A stretch of DNA of 55,630 nt from Nitrospira sp. (GTDB lineage: Bacteria; Nitrospirota; Nitrospiria; Nitrospirales; Nitrospiraceae). Position numbers and translations under genes: made by a program. The notes beneath the pieces are model-generated. The model saw only the letters and a program-made list of their open reading frames with translations, was not told the origin of the DNA and ran no database searches. The stretch lies in the NCBI GenBank assembly GCA_005116945.1, contig SWDH01000042.1, positions 1-55,630 of the forward strand, written 5' to 3'. Of the stretch, positions 26,737 to 34,457 are shown piece after piece. The first letter of the stretch is position 1. Each line of letters begins with the position of its first letter.

Positions 26737-27600
26737 TCACGCGTGACCGGCCTTATGCCAGGTTGTCCATTCGTCCGAGAATGCCACGGAAGCATACCGT
26801 TCGCCAAGTATTTTCGCCACTCGGTTCATTAGTTTGGCGATTCGTTGTATATCTTCCGGAGGAAGATCTTGTCGAAATCGAGGGTGTAGCCCCCACCTGG
26901 TTTCCACTTCTTCATCGGCAACAGTCGACATCACGCTCACCAATGTAATCTCAGCCCCCGTCGGACCTTGATGCTCTGGCATCGGGGTGAGTTGTGGCGG
27001 CGCGGACGGCAGATGGGTTGCCATGGATGTGGCAGCCCCGACTGCGGCAACCGGAGGGGGATCTCCGGCCAGAATGGCCTTGATGGCCGGAATCACGGCA
27101 CTCGCACAGAGCGATGCGGCGGAGGACACCTTTGCATGTCCTGCGATTCCCATCGAGTCGGCGACGCGTCCGCCAAAATCTTTCAACATTTCGTCCCTCA
27201 CGGGATTCTGCTCGGTGACGAGGAACCGGTACCGCTCATAGGTTTGCCGACTCTCCGCCACCGCTGCACCGACGGTGAGCATCACTTCTGTTTGGTCGGC
27301 GCCGGAACCGAATGCCGGCTCCAGGACGTTTTTCAATTGCACGGTGACCGCGTCTTCGAGGCTATCCATGAATTGGGGCTGTGTTTTGATCGGCAGGTAC
27401 AACGCGGAGAGTCGATCGGTCAGATTAAACATGACTTTGAGGAACTCAAGGTAGATGTCCCACTCATCGTGTCGTTTCAATTTCAACGCCCGCTCCGGGG
27501 CGTTCCGTTTCATGACGGTCACGGATTCGCCTGCGACGGCCAGTAGGAGTTCGGCGAGTTGGCGAAGTTGAAGTTGGTGTTCTTGGTTGGTGGTGGCCAT
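26737..27600 (-). CDS. Hypothetical protein
   Basis: This 287-residue soluble protein has a helical first half (LQLRQLAELLLAVAGESVTV, YLEFLKVMFNLTDRLSALYL) and an alanine-rich low-complexity linker. It ends with EEVETRWGLHPRF and LMNRVAKILGERYASVAF. There is no signal peptide, and no recognised domain. It is flanked on both sides by family-1 repeats: copy F lies 14 bases before its start and copy E lies just after its stop. It could be a transferred cassette, though its base use looks ordinary. Confidence 0.6.
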   Translation of the reverse strand: MATTNQEHQLQLRQLAELLLAVAGESVTVMKRNAPERALKLKRHDEWDIYLEFLKVMFNLTDRLSALYLPIKTQPQFMDSLEDAVTVQLKNVLEPAFGSGADQTEVMLTVGAAVAESRQTYERYRFLVTEQNPVRDEMLKDFGGRVADSMGIAGHAKVSSAASLCASAVIPAIKAILAGDPPPVAAVGAATSMATHLPSAPPQLTPMPEHQGPTGAEITLVSVMSTVADEEVETRWGLHPRFRQDLPPEDIQRIAKLMNRVAKILGERYASVAFSDEWTTWHKAGHA

Positions 27601-27613
27601 AGAGTTCTCCTGT

Positions 27614-27822
27614 CAGGATGCTGAAAAAGTCCGCCAGCATCGTTCTCGCATCGTTCAGAGGCTCAACGTTGAGGGGTACCCCTCGGATATTCGAATTACC
27701 GAAGGGGCTTATCCGTTCGCCAAGATTCATTGCAAGGGCGAACGGTCACACGAAGTGCGGTCCGTACCTCCTCGCCTCCTCGCTCGCTGCGGCCTTGCTG
27801 AACGGCCTTTTTGAGCATCCTG
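27614..27822. repeat. Dispersed palindromic repeat family 1, copy F (expanded apex)
   Basis: Ends are CAGGATGCTGAAAAAG and CTTTTTGAGCATCCTG. The apex is expanded by about 80 bases (GGGGTACCCC at its centre, then an A+T-richer segment) compared with other copies. The arms GTCCGCCAGC and GCTGAACGGC are typical. Confidence 0.85.
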
Positions 27823-27999
27823 AAGCGATTGGAACATCGGCGCCGTTCTGGAAAATCCCACGGTGCTTTGGTACATGCACCGAGTTTTTCCGGCGCATGT
27901 TGGTTCGTGCGGGATTATAACGGAGACAGGTTCGGCGATCAAAGCACTTGTTTTCGCAATTGCTTGTCGGTACAGCACCTCGCAGGTACGATTGCTTGA

Positions 28000-28168
28000 C
28001 AGGATGCTGAAAAAGAGAGGGCGGGTAGCCTGGCCGTCCTCCTGCTCGCGGAACGCGCACGATCAGAATGTGCTCGTTCGACGCGCGCAATCGAGGATCA
28101 ACCAGGCCACCCTTGAAAATGAAATGGGGAATTGGGAAGACGCGCGCAGTTGGGATCATTTCAGTCAC
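28000..28168. repeat. Dispersed repeat family 2 with one family-1 end
   Basis: In reverse orientation to the core at 18165. It starts with the family-1 end CAGGATGCTGAAAAAG (28000-28014). The family-2 core follows (CTCCTGCTCGCGGAACGCGC, then CGTTCGACGCGCGCAATCGA, ending GATCAACCAGGCC and CACCCTTGAAAAT). The second family-1 end is missing. The frame running through it on the minus strand (27746-28168) is a repeat product, not a gene. Confidence 0.75.
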
Positions 28169-28220
28169 CCCTTGTAAAGTGATAGTTCACTCGACGGTGA
28201 ATAGGTCTGAGGAGTTTGCG

Positions 28221-28475
28221 ATGAAGAAATCAAGATACAGTTTTTCATTCGTTGTTGGGTTGCTGGCTATGGTGGGGCTATTCGGTTGTAATCAGGAGAC
28301 GCCGGCGGAGAAGGCAAAGGCAGCGGCTGCGTCCGGCAGTGCGGCGACGCAAGCAGCAGGGCAGGCCGCGGTGGATTCGATAAAGACTCCAATGGATCAA
28401 GCCCGTCAGACGGAAAGTGTATTGGAGAGGTCGGCTGAGCAGAGGGCCGCTGAGGCCAAGAAATTGACGGAGTAG
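28221..28475 (+). CDS. Small lipoprotein
   Basis: This 84-residue protein begins with a lipoprotein signal peptide and the lipobox GLFGC (cleavage before Cys). The mature part is short and rich in alanine, lysine and glutamate (EKAKAAAASGSAATQAAGQA), so it is probably helical or disordered. GAGGAG seven bases before the ATG supports the start at 28221; the frame runs further upstream through repeat DNA and should not be extended. Function is unknown; it may be a small envelope protein. Confidence 0.75.
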   Translation: MKKSRYSFSFVVGLLAMVGLFGCNQETPAEKAKAAAASGSAATQAAGQAAVDSIKTPMDQARQTESVLERSAEQRAAEAKKLTE

Positions 28476-28687
28476 CAGGAAGAGGGGCGGCTTGGTTGGG
28501 CCCCGTATTTACGGAACCCTCACGATCATGCAGTGGTCGCTTGGGGAAAGGGCGTGCTCCAACGCGACTGAGGTCGAGCGGTTGAGTGAGAAGGTTGACG
28601 CAGTTACGAAGCAGGCCAGCGCTTGATGACTGGTAAGGTTGCCCGTGGCTGACTATCCACTTGTGAGAGTAGGCTCAGCGCCTGAAT

Positions 28688-30103
28688 TTATGCCGCGATT
28701 GAGTTGAGTCGTTTTTGGCGCTGACCAACGATATCCAATGCTGCGACGCGGTAGGTTTCAGCGAGGGTAGGGAAATTGAAGATGTTCTCGACGAATGAGT
28801 CAACGGTGGCTCCATGCTGAAGCGCCATCTGGCCGAGATGAATCAATTCCGTCGCGCCTTCTCCGATGATCTGGACCCCAAGGAGATATTCGCCCTTCGG
28901 ATCGGCCACCATCTTCAGTAAGCCGTCACGAATATCTGAGATCTGGCCGCGGGCGATCTCGTTAAATTTTGCCCGGCCAATCATGACCTCTCGATATCGT
29001 TTCAGGCCTGCCGCTTCATCTAGTCCGATACTGGCCATCTCTGGAATGGTATACACTCCGGTCGGAATGATCTCGGCTGATTGCCCCACAGGGAGACCCA
29101 GAGCATGGCATACAGCCCGGCGTCCTTGTTCCATGGCCGAGGAAGCTAGACCGGGGGGACCGATGAGATCGCCGACACCGTAAATGTTGGGAATGGCCGT
29201 CTGGCAATGTTCATTGACAGCCAGCGTTCCCTTTTCAGTGACGATCAAGCCGGTCGTGCTGAGATTGAGCTCTTCAATATTGGCCTGTCGCCCCAAGGCC
29301 ACGAGCATTTTATCGCTTGTGAATACCTGCCCGTTCTGGAGTGTCGTCACGACCTGAGAGATTCCATCCCATCGGACGTCTTTGATGGCCTGTTTCCCGC
29401 AATAGCGGCCGCCGGCTTGCTCAAAGCTTTGCACAAACATGCGAACGAGTTCCGCATCGAAAAATTGAAGAGGACGATCAGCCCGATCGATGATCGTGAC
29501 CTGTACGCCGAGCGCGGCAAAGATTGATGCATATTCCAACGCAATGATTCCCCCGCCCAATACCGTCAGGGAGCGTGGCAAGTAAATCATAGAAAGAATG
29601 GAATCACTGTCGAGAATGTGTTCATGGTCGATTGGAATGTCGACCGGGGCGCGAGGCCGCGACCCTGTGGCGATGACGATCGTGTCGGCGCTGAGAGTTT
29701 GTTTCATGCCGTCGACCGTGAGCATTTCGATCAGACTATCGGAGCGGAACTGGGCGCGGCCATGGAACAACGTGACGCCATTGCGTGTCAGCTGGTTCAT
29801 CATGTAGTCGCCATGTGAGGTGACGACCTCGTCCAATCGTTGCATCAGTGTGGCGACCAAGATGTTCGAAGGGATTGCGGCGTTCGGCGTAATGGCAGAT
29901 CGTGTCATCCGGTCCAGTTGCAGCGCACTCTCGCGAAGCGTTTTGCTCGGGATTGTTCCCCGGTAGACACAGCCTCCGCCGACACCTGGCTCACGTTCGA
30001 TCACCGCAACGTGCTTGCCTGCTTTGGCGCCCTGGATGGCAGCTTTTTGGCCGGCAGGACCACTTCCGATCACCACGATGTCATAGTGAAGGACTGTGCT
30101 CAT
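28688..30103 (-). CDS. sthA: Soluble pyridine nucleotide transhydrogenase
   Basis: SthA is a soluble flavoprotein that moves reducing equivalents between NADPH and NAD+. The 471-residue protein has the FAD fold IVVIGSGPAGQKAAIQGAK. The former active-site region reads GCVYRGTIPSKTLRE, with a single cysteine rather than the disulfide of lipoamide dehydrogenase, as in the SthA branch. A second NAD(P) fold (LTVLGGGIIALEYASIFAAL) and a dimerisation domain follow. It overlaps the upstream HDOD gene as ATGA, so they are coupled. In a nitrifier it may balance NADH and NADPH made by reverse electron flow; that is inference. Confidence 0.93.
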   Translation of the reverse strand: MSTVLHYDIVVIGSGPAGQKAAIQGAKAGKHVAVIEREPGVGGGCVYRGTIPSKTLRESALQLDRMTRSAITPNAAIPSNILVATLMQRLDEVVTSHGDYMMNQLTRNGVTLFHGRAQFRSDSLIEMLTVDGMKQTLSADTIVIATGSRPRAPVDIPIDHEHILDSDSILSMIYLPRSLTVLGGGIIALEYASIFAALGVQVTIIDRADRPLQFFDAELVRMFVQSFEQAGGRYCGKQAIKDVRWDGISQVVTTLQNGQVFTSDKMLVALGRQANIEELNLSTTGLIVTEKGTLAVNEHCQTAIPNIYGVGDLIGPPGLASSAMEQGRRAVCHALGLPVGQSAEIIPTGVYTIPEMASIGLDEAAGLKRYREVMIGRAKFNEIARGQISDIRDGLLKMVADPKGEYLLGVQIIGEGATELIHLGQMALQHGATVDSFVENIFNFPTLAETYRVAALDIVGQRQKRLNSIAA

Positions 30104-30969
30104 TGTGCCATCGTGTCCACAAGACTGAGGACTTTCTCTTTGAGCCCGAGCAACGTGTCAACATCGTTGGGGTAGAGATTAAGATCGGCAAAGACACTGT
30201 GATCGCGCAGTGTGCTGTCATCGTAGAAGTCGGGAACGAGTAGGCAGGTGGCCAACCGGTCTGCCAGACAGGTCATCATCGCCTCCTGGCGGTGTGTAGG
30301 TGTGTGTTCATAGTCTCCATAGTAGGCGATAGCCTCAGCTACCTGTGGGGGTAAGGCCCATTCAGCTGCAATCAGGCTGCCTACACGAGCATGATAGCCG
30401 TCAAGGAAGGCATGGAGGGTATCAGGCTTAAGTGGGATATGCAGGTCTGCGGCAATGGTCGCGATGGTTTTGAGTACGACCGGTTTTCCGACTGCATGTA
30501 AAAGTCCGCAAAGATACGCGCTTTCTACGTTATAGCGGCGCATGCGCGCGATCTCTTTCGCATAGGCACCGCTGGCCAGCGCGTGCCGCCAGAGCTGCCG
30601 GATGTCCGCTTCATGCCCAGGAATCTTGACGGCTGCACTCTTCAGAGAGACCGTGACGGCGATCTCCGATAGCTGATTCACGCCGAGCATAGCCACGGCA
30701 TGTTGGAGCGAGGCAATCGGAGTCCGAGGCATATAGGCGGGTGAGTTGGCTATCCGTAACACATGTGCCGCTAGGGCTTGGTCTTGGTGGATCAAGGTAG
30801 ACAAACGGGCTGCATCTGCTGAGGGATCTTGGGCCAGAGCCATAACCCGGCCAGCGACTTGTGGCAGGACTGGAAGCTCGAGTCGATCCTTATTGATCCG
30901 CTCGACTAAGGCCTGTTCGATCTGCTCAGGCATTTCCACGTTGTGAGGGGCACGTATCGCGGTGTCCAT
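30100..30969 (-). CDS. HDOD domain protein
   Basis: This 289-residue protein is a single HDOD domain, a signalling relative of HD phosphohydrolases. Marks are LPVLPQVAGRVMALAQDPSA, LIHQDQALAAHVLRIANSPA, ASLQHAVAMLGVNQLSEIA and LWRHALASGAYAKEIARM. The metal-binding HD pair of true hydrolases is not clearly conserved. Such proteins link two-component signalling to motility or stress responses in other bacteria. It is the first gene of the HDOD-sthA pair, and its stop overlaps the sthA start. No Shine-Dalgarno sequence is obvious before the ATG. Confidence 0.85.
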   Translation of the reverse strand: MDTAIRAPHNVEMPEQIEQALVERINKDRLELPVLPQVAGRVMALAQDPSADAARLSTLIHQDQALAAHVLRIANSPAYMPRTPIASLQHAVAMLGVNQLSEIAVTVSLKSAAVKIPGHEADIRQLWRHALASGAYAKEIARMRRYNVESAYLCGLLHAVGKPVVLKTIATIAADLHIPLKPDTLHAFLDGYHARVGSLIAAEWALPPQVAEAIAYYGDYEHTPTHRQEAMMTCLADRLATCLLVPDFYDDSTLRDHSVFADLNLYPNDVDTLLGLKEKVLSLVDTMAQ

Positions 30970-31626
30970 AGTGGAGTCGATCCCTGAGCCGATTGGTGTT
31001 CACTGGAGGTCAGTACACTCTCTTGTCGGTAGGATGTTGAGAAACCTTTACCTGTATCTTTACCTGTATAACGGTTCAACGCTTCTGCAGCATTCTGTGA
31101 CCCATGGCCTTTGATCATGAGTCGTGAATTGAGCGATGGAAGATAATTATGGATCGGACGGTTTGATGGGCTTCAACTATTGACTGGGTTTATGAATTGT
31201 CATCCGAATGACGAACGAGAAGAGCGCCTATACTTGACAAGTTCCCTCGGTGAGTCGGGAAGCGGAATAGTCAGACGTCTCATCGCTGCTCCCGTTGCGC
31301 ATGTCTACGTAAGTCATTGTGTGTCGGTTTATCTGTGCGAGTCGATGTGTGGAGACGCCCGTATTACTTATAGGCATACATAGGGCCGAATGACTCGTTG
31401 ATATAGACATGGAAGAAATAGTATGGTTCCGAACAATATCGTGAAAGTCATCTTGTGAGGTAAATAACATGAGAATACTGCCCTCTGCTCCTCTCTCATC
31501 TGTTTTACCGTCTGCTGTCTCCATGCTCTCTTTGCCCGATCAAGCCTCCTCTCTGCTGTTGACCATTCGCGAGTATGTATATTGAAGTGCTGACTCGGTA
31601 GATCGAGTTGTTTGCACTGCCGGGCC
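30970..31626. other. 657-base intergenic region, partly A+T-rich
   Basis: This region separates the divergent HDOD and NarL-type genes and must hold both promoters. It contains a direct repeat (TTTACCTGTATC and TTTACCTGTATA near 31046-31072) and the possible 38-codon leader ORF listed below. No recognised riboswitch or sigma-54 promoter is seen. Confidence 0.4.
31469..31585 (+). CDS. Possible 38-residue leader peptide
   Basis: ATG at 31469 follows GAGG by eight bases and opens a 38-codon frame (MRILPSAPLSSVLPSAVSML and on to REYVY), ending at a TGA 41 bases before the NarL-type start. The composition (Ser, Leu, Pro) is unusual. It could be a leader peptide or chance. It lies in the 5' region of the regulator. 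Confidence 0.25.
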   Translation: MRILPSAPLSSVLPSAVSMLSLPDQASSLLLTIREYVY

Positions 31627-32340
31627 ATGTCCGACGAAAGGAAGATCTTGCGCAAGCGTCATGAGAAGTCGATCAGTGTTCTGATTGTAGACGATCATGA
31701 AATCGTTCGAGAAGGATTGCGAACGATGTTGAGTCGATATGACGATATCGCTGTGATTGGTGAAGCCGCGACGATGAAAGATGCGATAGCGGAATCCTTC
31801 CGCCTGAAGCCGGATGTGGTCTTGATGGACGTCCGCTTGTTCGGTGGAAGCGGAGTAGATGCCTGCCGCGCGATCAGAGACAGTTGTCCCGCCATACGTG
31901 TCCTGTTTCTCTCCTCCTATGAAGACGATGAGGCGGTTCTCGCCGCGGTCGTTGGTGGGGCGTCCGGCTATGTATTGAAATACATCAACGCGGAGGGGTT
32001 ACTACTCGCCATTCGTACAGTGGCGAGAGGGCAGTCGATTCTTGATCCGGCCATCACTCAGACTATCTTGACCCGCATGCGGCTCCAGAAAGAACAGGCA
32101 TCAGAGCCTCAGAGGACGACTCTCTCCGCCCAGCAACAGCGCGTTCTCGCGCTTCTTGCGGAGGGGAAAACAAATAAGGAGATCGGCTCATCGCTCGAAT
32201 TGAGTGATAAGACCGTGAAGAACTATATTAGGTTCATCTTCCAGAAGATGCACGTGACCCGGCGCGGTCAAGCGGCGGCCCAGTTCATCCGCGATTCCAC
32301 CTTAGGGAAGCGATCGGCTGATCAACGTAAGGATCTGTGA
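31627..32340 (+). CDS. NarL/LuxR-type response regulator
   Basis: This 237-residue protein has a receiver with Asp68 in VVLMDVRLFGGSG and a LuxR-type helix-turn-helix (LLAEGKTNKEIGSSLELSDK, TVKNYIRFIFQKMHVTRRGQ). This is the DevR/NarL plan, in which phosphorylation lets the C-terminal domain bind DNA. The start could be TTG at 31612; the ATG at 31627 is used here but neither has a strong Shine-Dalgarno sequence. No cognate kinase is next to it. It starts a series of regulators leading to the flagellar genes. Confidence 0.9.
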   Translation: MSDERKILRKRHEKSISVLIVDDHEIVREGLRTMLSRYDDIAVIGEAATMKDAIAESFRLKPDVVLMDVRLFGGSGVDACRAIRDSCPAIRVLFLSSYEDDEAVLAAVVGGASGYVLKYINAEGLLLAIRTVARGQSILDPAITQTILTRMRLQKEQASEPQRTTLSAQQQRVLALLAEGKTNKEIGSSLELSDKTVKNYIRFIFQKMHVTRRGQAAAQFIRDSTLGKRSADQRKDL

Positions 32341-32742
32341 AATCTTCATAACCTGCCACGATCGAACATTCTGAAAACCTCGAACGTCAGATCTTGAATT
32401 CTCGCCCATCTCGCTTTTCCCGCATGCCAGGAATATCTCCAGCTTCATATGCCACCGTCAATTCAAGCTGTCGTCTCAATCTGTAGTCCCGCAAGATAGA
32501 GCCGAATAGGGCCTTCTGGTCCACTTTAGCAGAACGTTATAGCTCTGCTTGTGTAGATCTGAATTGTCTTCAGCATGAGAGCCATGAGGCACTTTCCGAT
32601 ATGGGAATCTCTTATACGCTTAGTAGCGATGCGTATGTCACGACGGCGGGATGTGATGCGAACGGATCTAACGATCGTGCAACGTCTATTGCCTTGTTGT
32701 GTTTCGGACTCATATTCCAGAACTTTATAGAGGGGATGCAGC
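32341..32742. other. 402-base intergenic stretch
   Basis: No gene, repeat or clear promoter is seen. The last 30 bases hold the GAGGGG ribosome-binding site of the downstream activator. Confidence 0.4.
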
Positions 32743-34152
32743 ATGAATGTGTTGTCTATTCTTGTGGTCGAAGACGACGAAGGCATACAGAACCTGCTTC
32801 GGCGACTGCTGACTCGGGAAGGCCATCGGGTCACGGTTGTTGGAAGTGGGCAGGAGGCTCTTCGTGTGGTCAAAGAAATTCCCGTGCATGTGCTGATGGC
32901 GGATCTGAAACTGCCTGATATCGATGGCGTGGCGGTCCTTGAGCGTGTCCTTCAGATCGACTCCAAAGTGCTCGGGATTATGATGAGCGGGTATGGCTCA
33001 ATCGACTGTGCCGTCAAGGCTATGAAGGCCGGAGCCGTCGACTTTCTGACAAAACCATTTGAGCACGAAGGCGTCGTTGCCTCGATTAACAAAGCCTTGG
33101 AGGTGCAGCGTTGTCGGAATTCCGCACAATTATCACGGAAGGCCGTTCGGGAGCACTATCGGCTCAAGCAGTTTATCGGCACGAGTGAACCGATCCGGCG
33201 TGTCATCGAGTTTGTGACGAAGGTCGCAGACTGCGACAGCACCGTCCTGATCCAAGGGGAGAGTGGAACGGGGAAGGAATTGGTCGCGCGGATGCTGCAT
33301 TTCCATGGCGAGACGAAAGACCGCCCGCTCGTTCCAGTCAATTGTGGCGCGATTCCTGAGAATCTGCTCGAGTCTGAGCTGTTCGGACATGAGAAGGGGG
33401 CGTTTACCGGTGCAGCACATGCGCGAATTGGCCGTTTCGAGTTGGCGCATGGCGGGACCATCTTCCTCGATGAAATTGGTGAGTTAAGTCTCGGGTTGCA
33501 AGTGAAGTTGCTTCGGGTGCTGCAAGAGAGGTCGTTTGAACGAGTGGGAGGCACGAGAACGATCGATGTGGATGTTCGCGTCATTGCGGCGACGAATCAG
33601 GATCTCGAGTTGGCCGTGCAGCAGAAGCGTTTTCGGGAGGATCTGTATTATCGCCTGAATGTCATCCCGGTTACCGTTCCACCGCTGAGAGAACGACGAA
33701 GCGATATTCCGGAACTCGTACGCCATTTCTTGGTGCGATTGAATCATGGCAAGCAGGTGGCTTCGACCGGCTGTTCCACGGATGCCATGGCCCGGTTGAT
33801 GGACTATCATTGGCCAGGAAATATTCGAGAGCTGGAGAATATGATTGAACGCCTCGCGGTGCTGAGTCAATCGGGGACGATCGAAGTATCGGATCTGCCA
33901 GAGCGTCTCCAGCGCCGGTCGGTCGCGGCTGAACAGATGACACCTCATCTGATCAGCTTTGGCGATCAAGGGGTGAACTTGTCCCAAGAGATTGAACAGT
34001 TTGAAAATCGGTTAATTGTCGGCGCGCTTCGACAAGCCAATGGAATTACGAGCAAGGCGGCGCAGCTGCTCCAAGTAAACCGCACGACCTTAGTTGAGAA
34101 GATGAAACGAAAAGGGTTCGCTCCGAAGAATCAGGGATGCCCTGCCTTCTAA
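32743..34152 (+). CDS. Sigma-54-dependent response regulator
   Basis: This 469-residue activator has a receiver with Asp54 (LMADLKLPDIDG), a AAA+ domain and a C-terminal Fis-type DNA-binding region. Walker A is GESGTGKE, the sigma-54 loop is intact GAFTGA, and Walker B is GGTIFLDE. The C-terminal helix pair begins NGITSKAAQLLQVNRTTLVE. The start has GAGGGG seven bases upstream. It lies at the head of the motility block, so it may act with the FleS/FleR-like pair downstream, but the link is by position only. Confidence 0.9.
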   Translation: MNVLSILVVEDDEGIQNLLRRLLTREGHRVTVVGSGQEALRVVKEIPVHVLMADLKLPDIDGVAVLERVLQIDSKVLGIMMSGYGSIDCAVKAMKAGAVDFLTKPFEHEGVVASINKALEVQRCRNSAQLSRKAVREHYRLKQFIGTSEPIRRVIEFVTKVADCDSTVLIQGESGTGKELVARMLHFHGETKDRPLVPVNCGAIPENLLESELFGHEKGAFTGAAHARIGRFELAHGGTIFLDEIGELSLGLQVKLLRVLQERSFERVGGTRTIDVDVRVIAATNQDLELAVQQKRFREDLYYRLNVIPVTVPPLRERRSDIPELVRHFLVRLNHGKQVASTGCSTDAMARLMDYHWPGNIRELENMIERLAVLSQSGTIEVSDLPERLQRRSVAAEQMTPHLISFGDQGVNLSQEIEQFENRLIVGALRQANGITSKAAQLLQVNRTTLVEKMKRKGFAPKNQGCPAF

Positions 34153-34457
34153 CCGTATAGTCTGGACCCGCCTCACTCCCTGATCTTCAGGCGCGAGACA
34201 ACGCGTGGACGATCACCTCTCTCCCATCGTGCCGCTCGATCCTTGCCCGGAGTTCAGACGACTATCCCACGAACCGTTATGCATCATGTGAACGTCGCGT
34301 TTCCGTTCGTCAATCGATTGACGAACACAATGGCGATGCGTCGGATGTTTGACGAGTTTAAGCACGACATCGCGCGGCCATTGAAAGTTCTCTCATCTGG
34401 CACACAGTTATTCACTCGATGTGAAGGGCATGGAAATTGCTGAACCACACTGTATCT
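34153..34457. other. 305-base intergenic stretch
   Basis: No gene is seen. A TGGCAC at 34398-34403 resembles half of a sigma-54 promoter, but the -12 element is not there. Small frames here have no start signals. Confidence 0.35.

Noticed and set aside
27746-28168. 140-codon minus-strand frame that looks like a hypothetical protein
   Set aside because: It runs through two repeat copies, and its peptides recur at the other copies (for example at 18159-18473), so it is a repeat product.
28528-28626. 32-codon frame (MQWSLGERACSNATEVERLS onward) after the small lipoprotein
   Set aside because: It is helical-looking but lacks a ribosome-binding site and is too short to support.
34398-34413. Possible sigma-54 promoter before the TPR gene
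   Set aside because: TGGCAC is present but no TTGC-type -12 element follows at the right distance.
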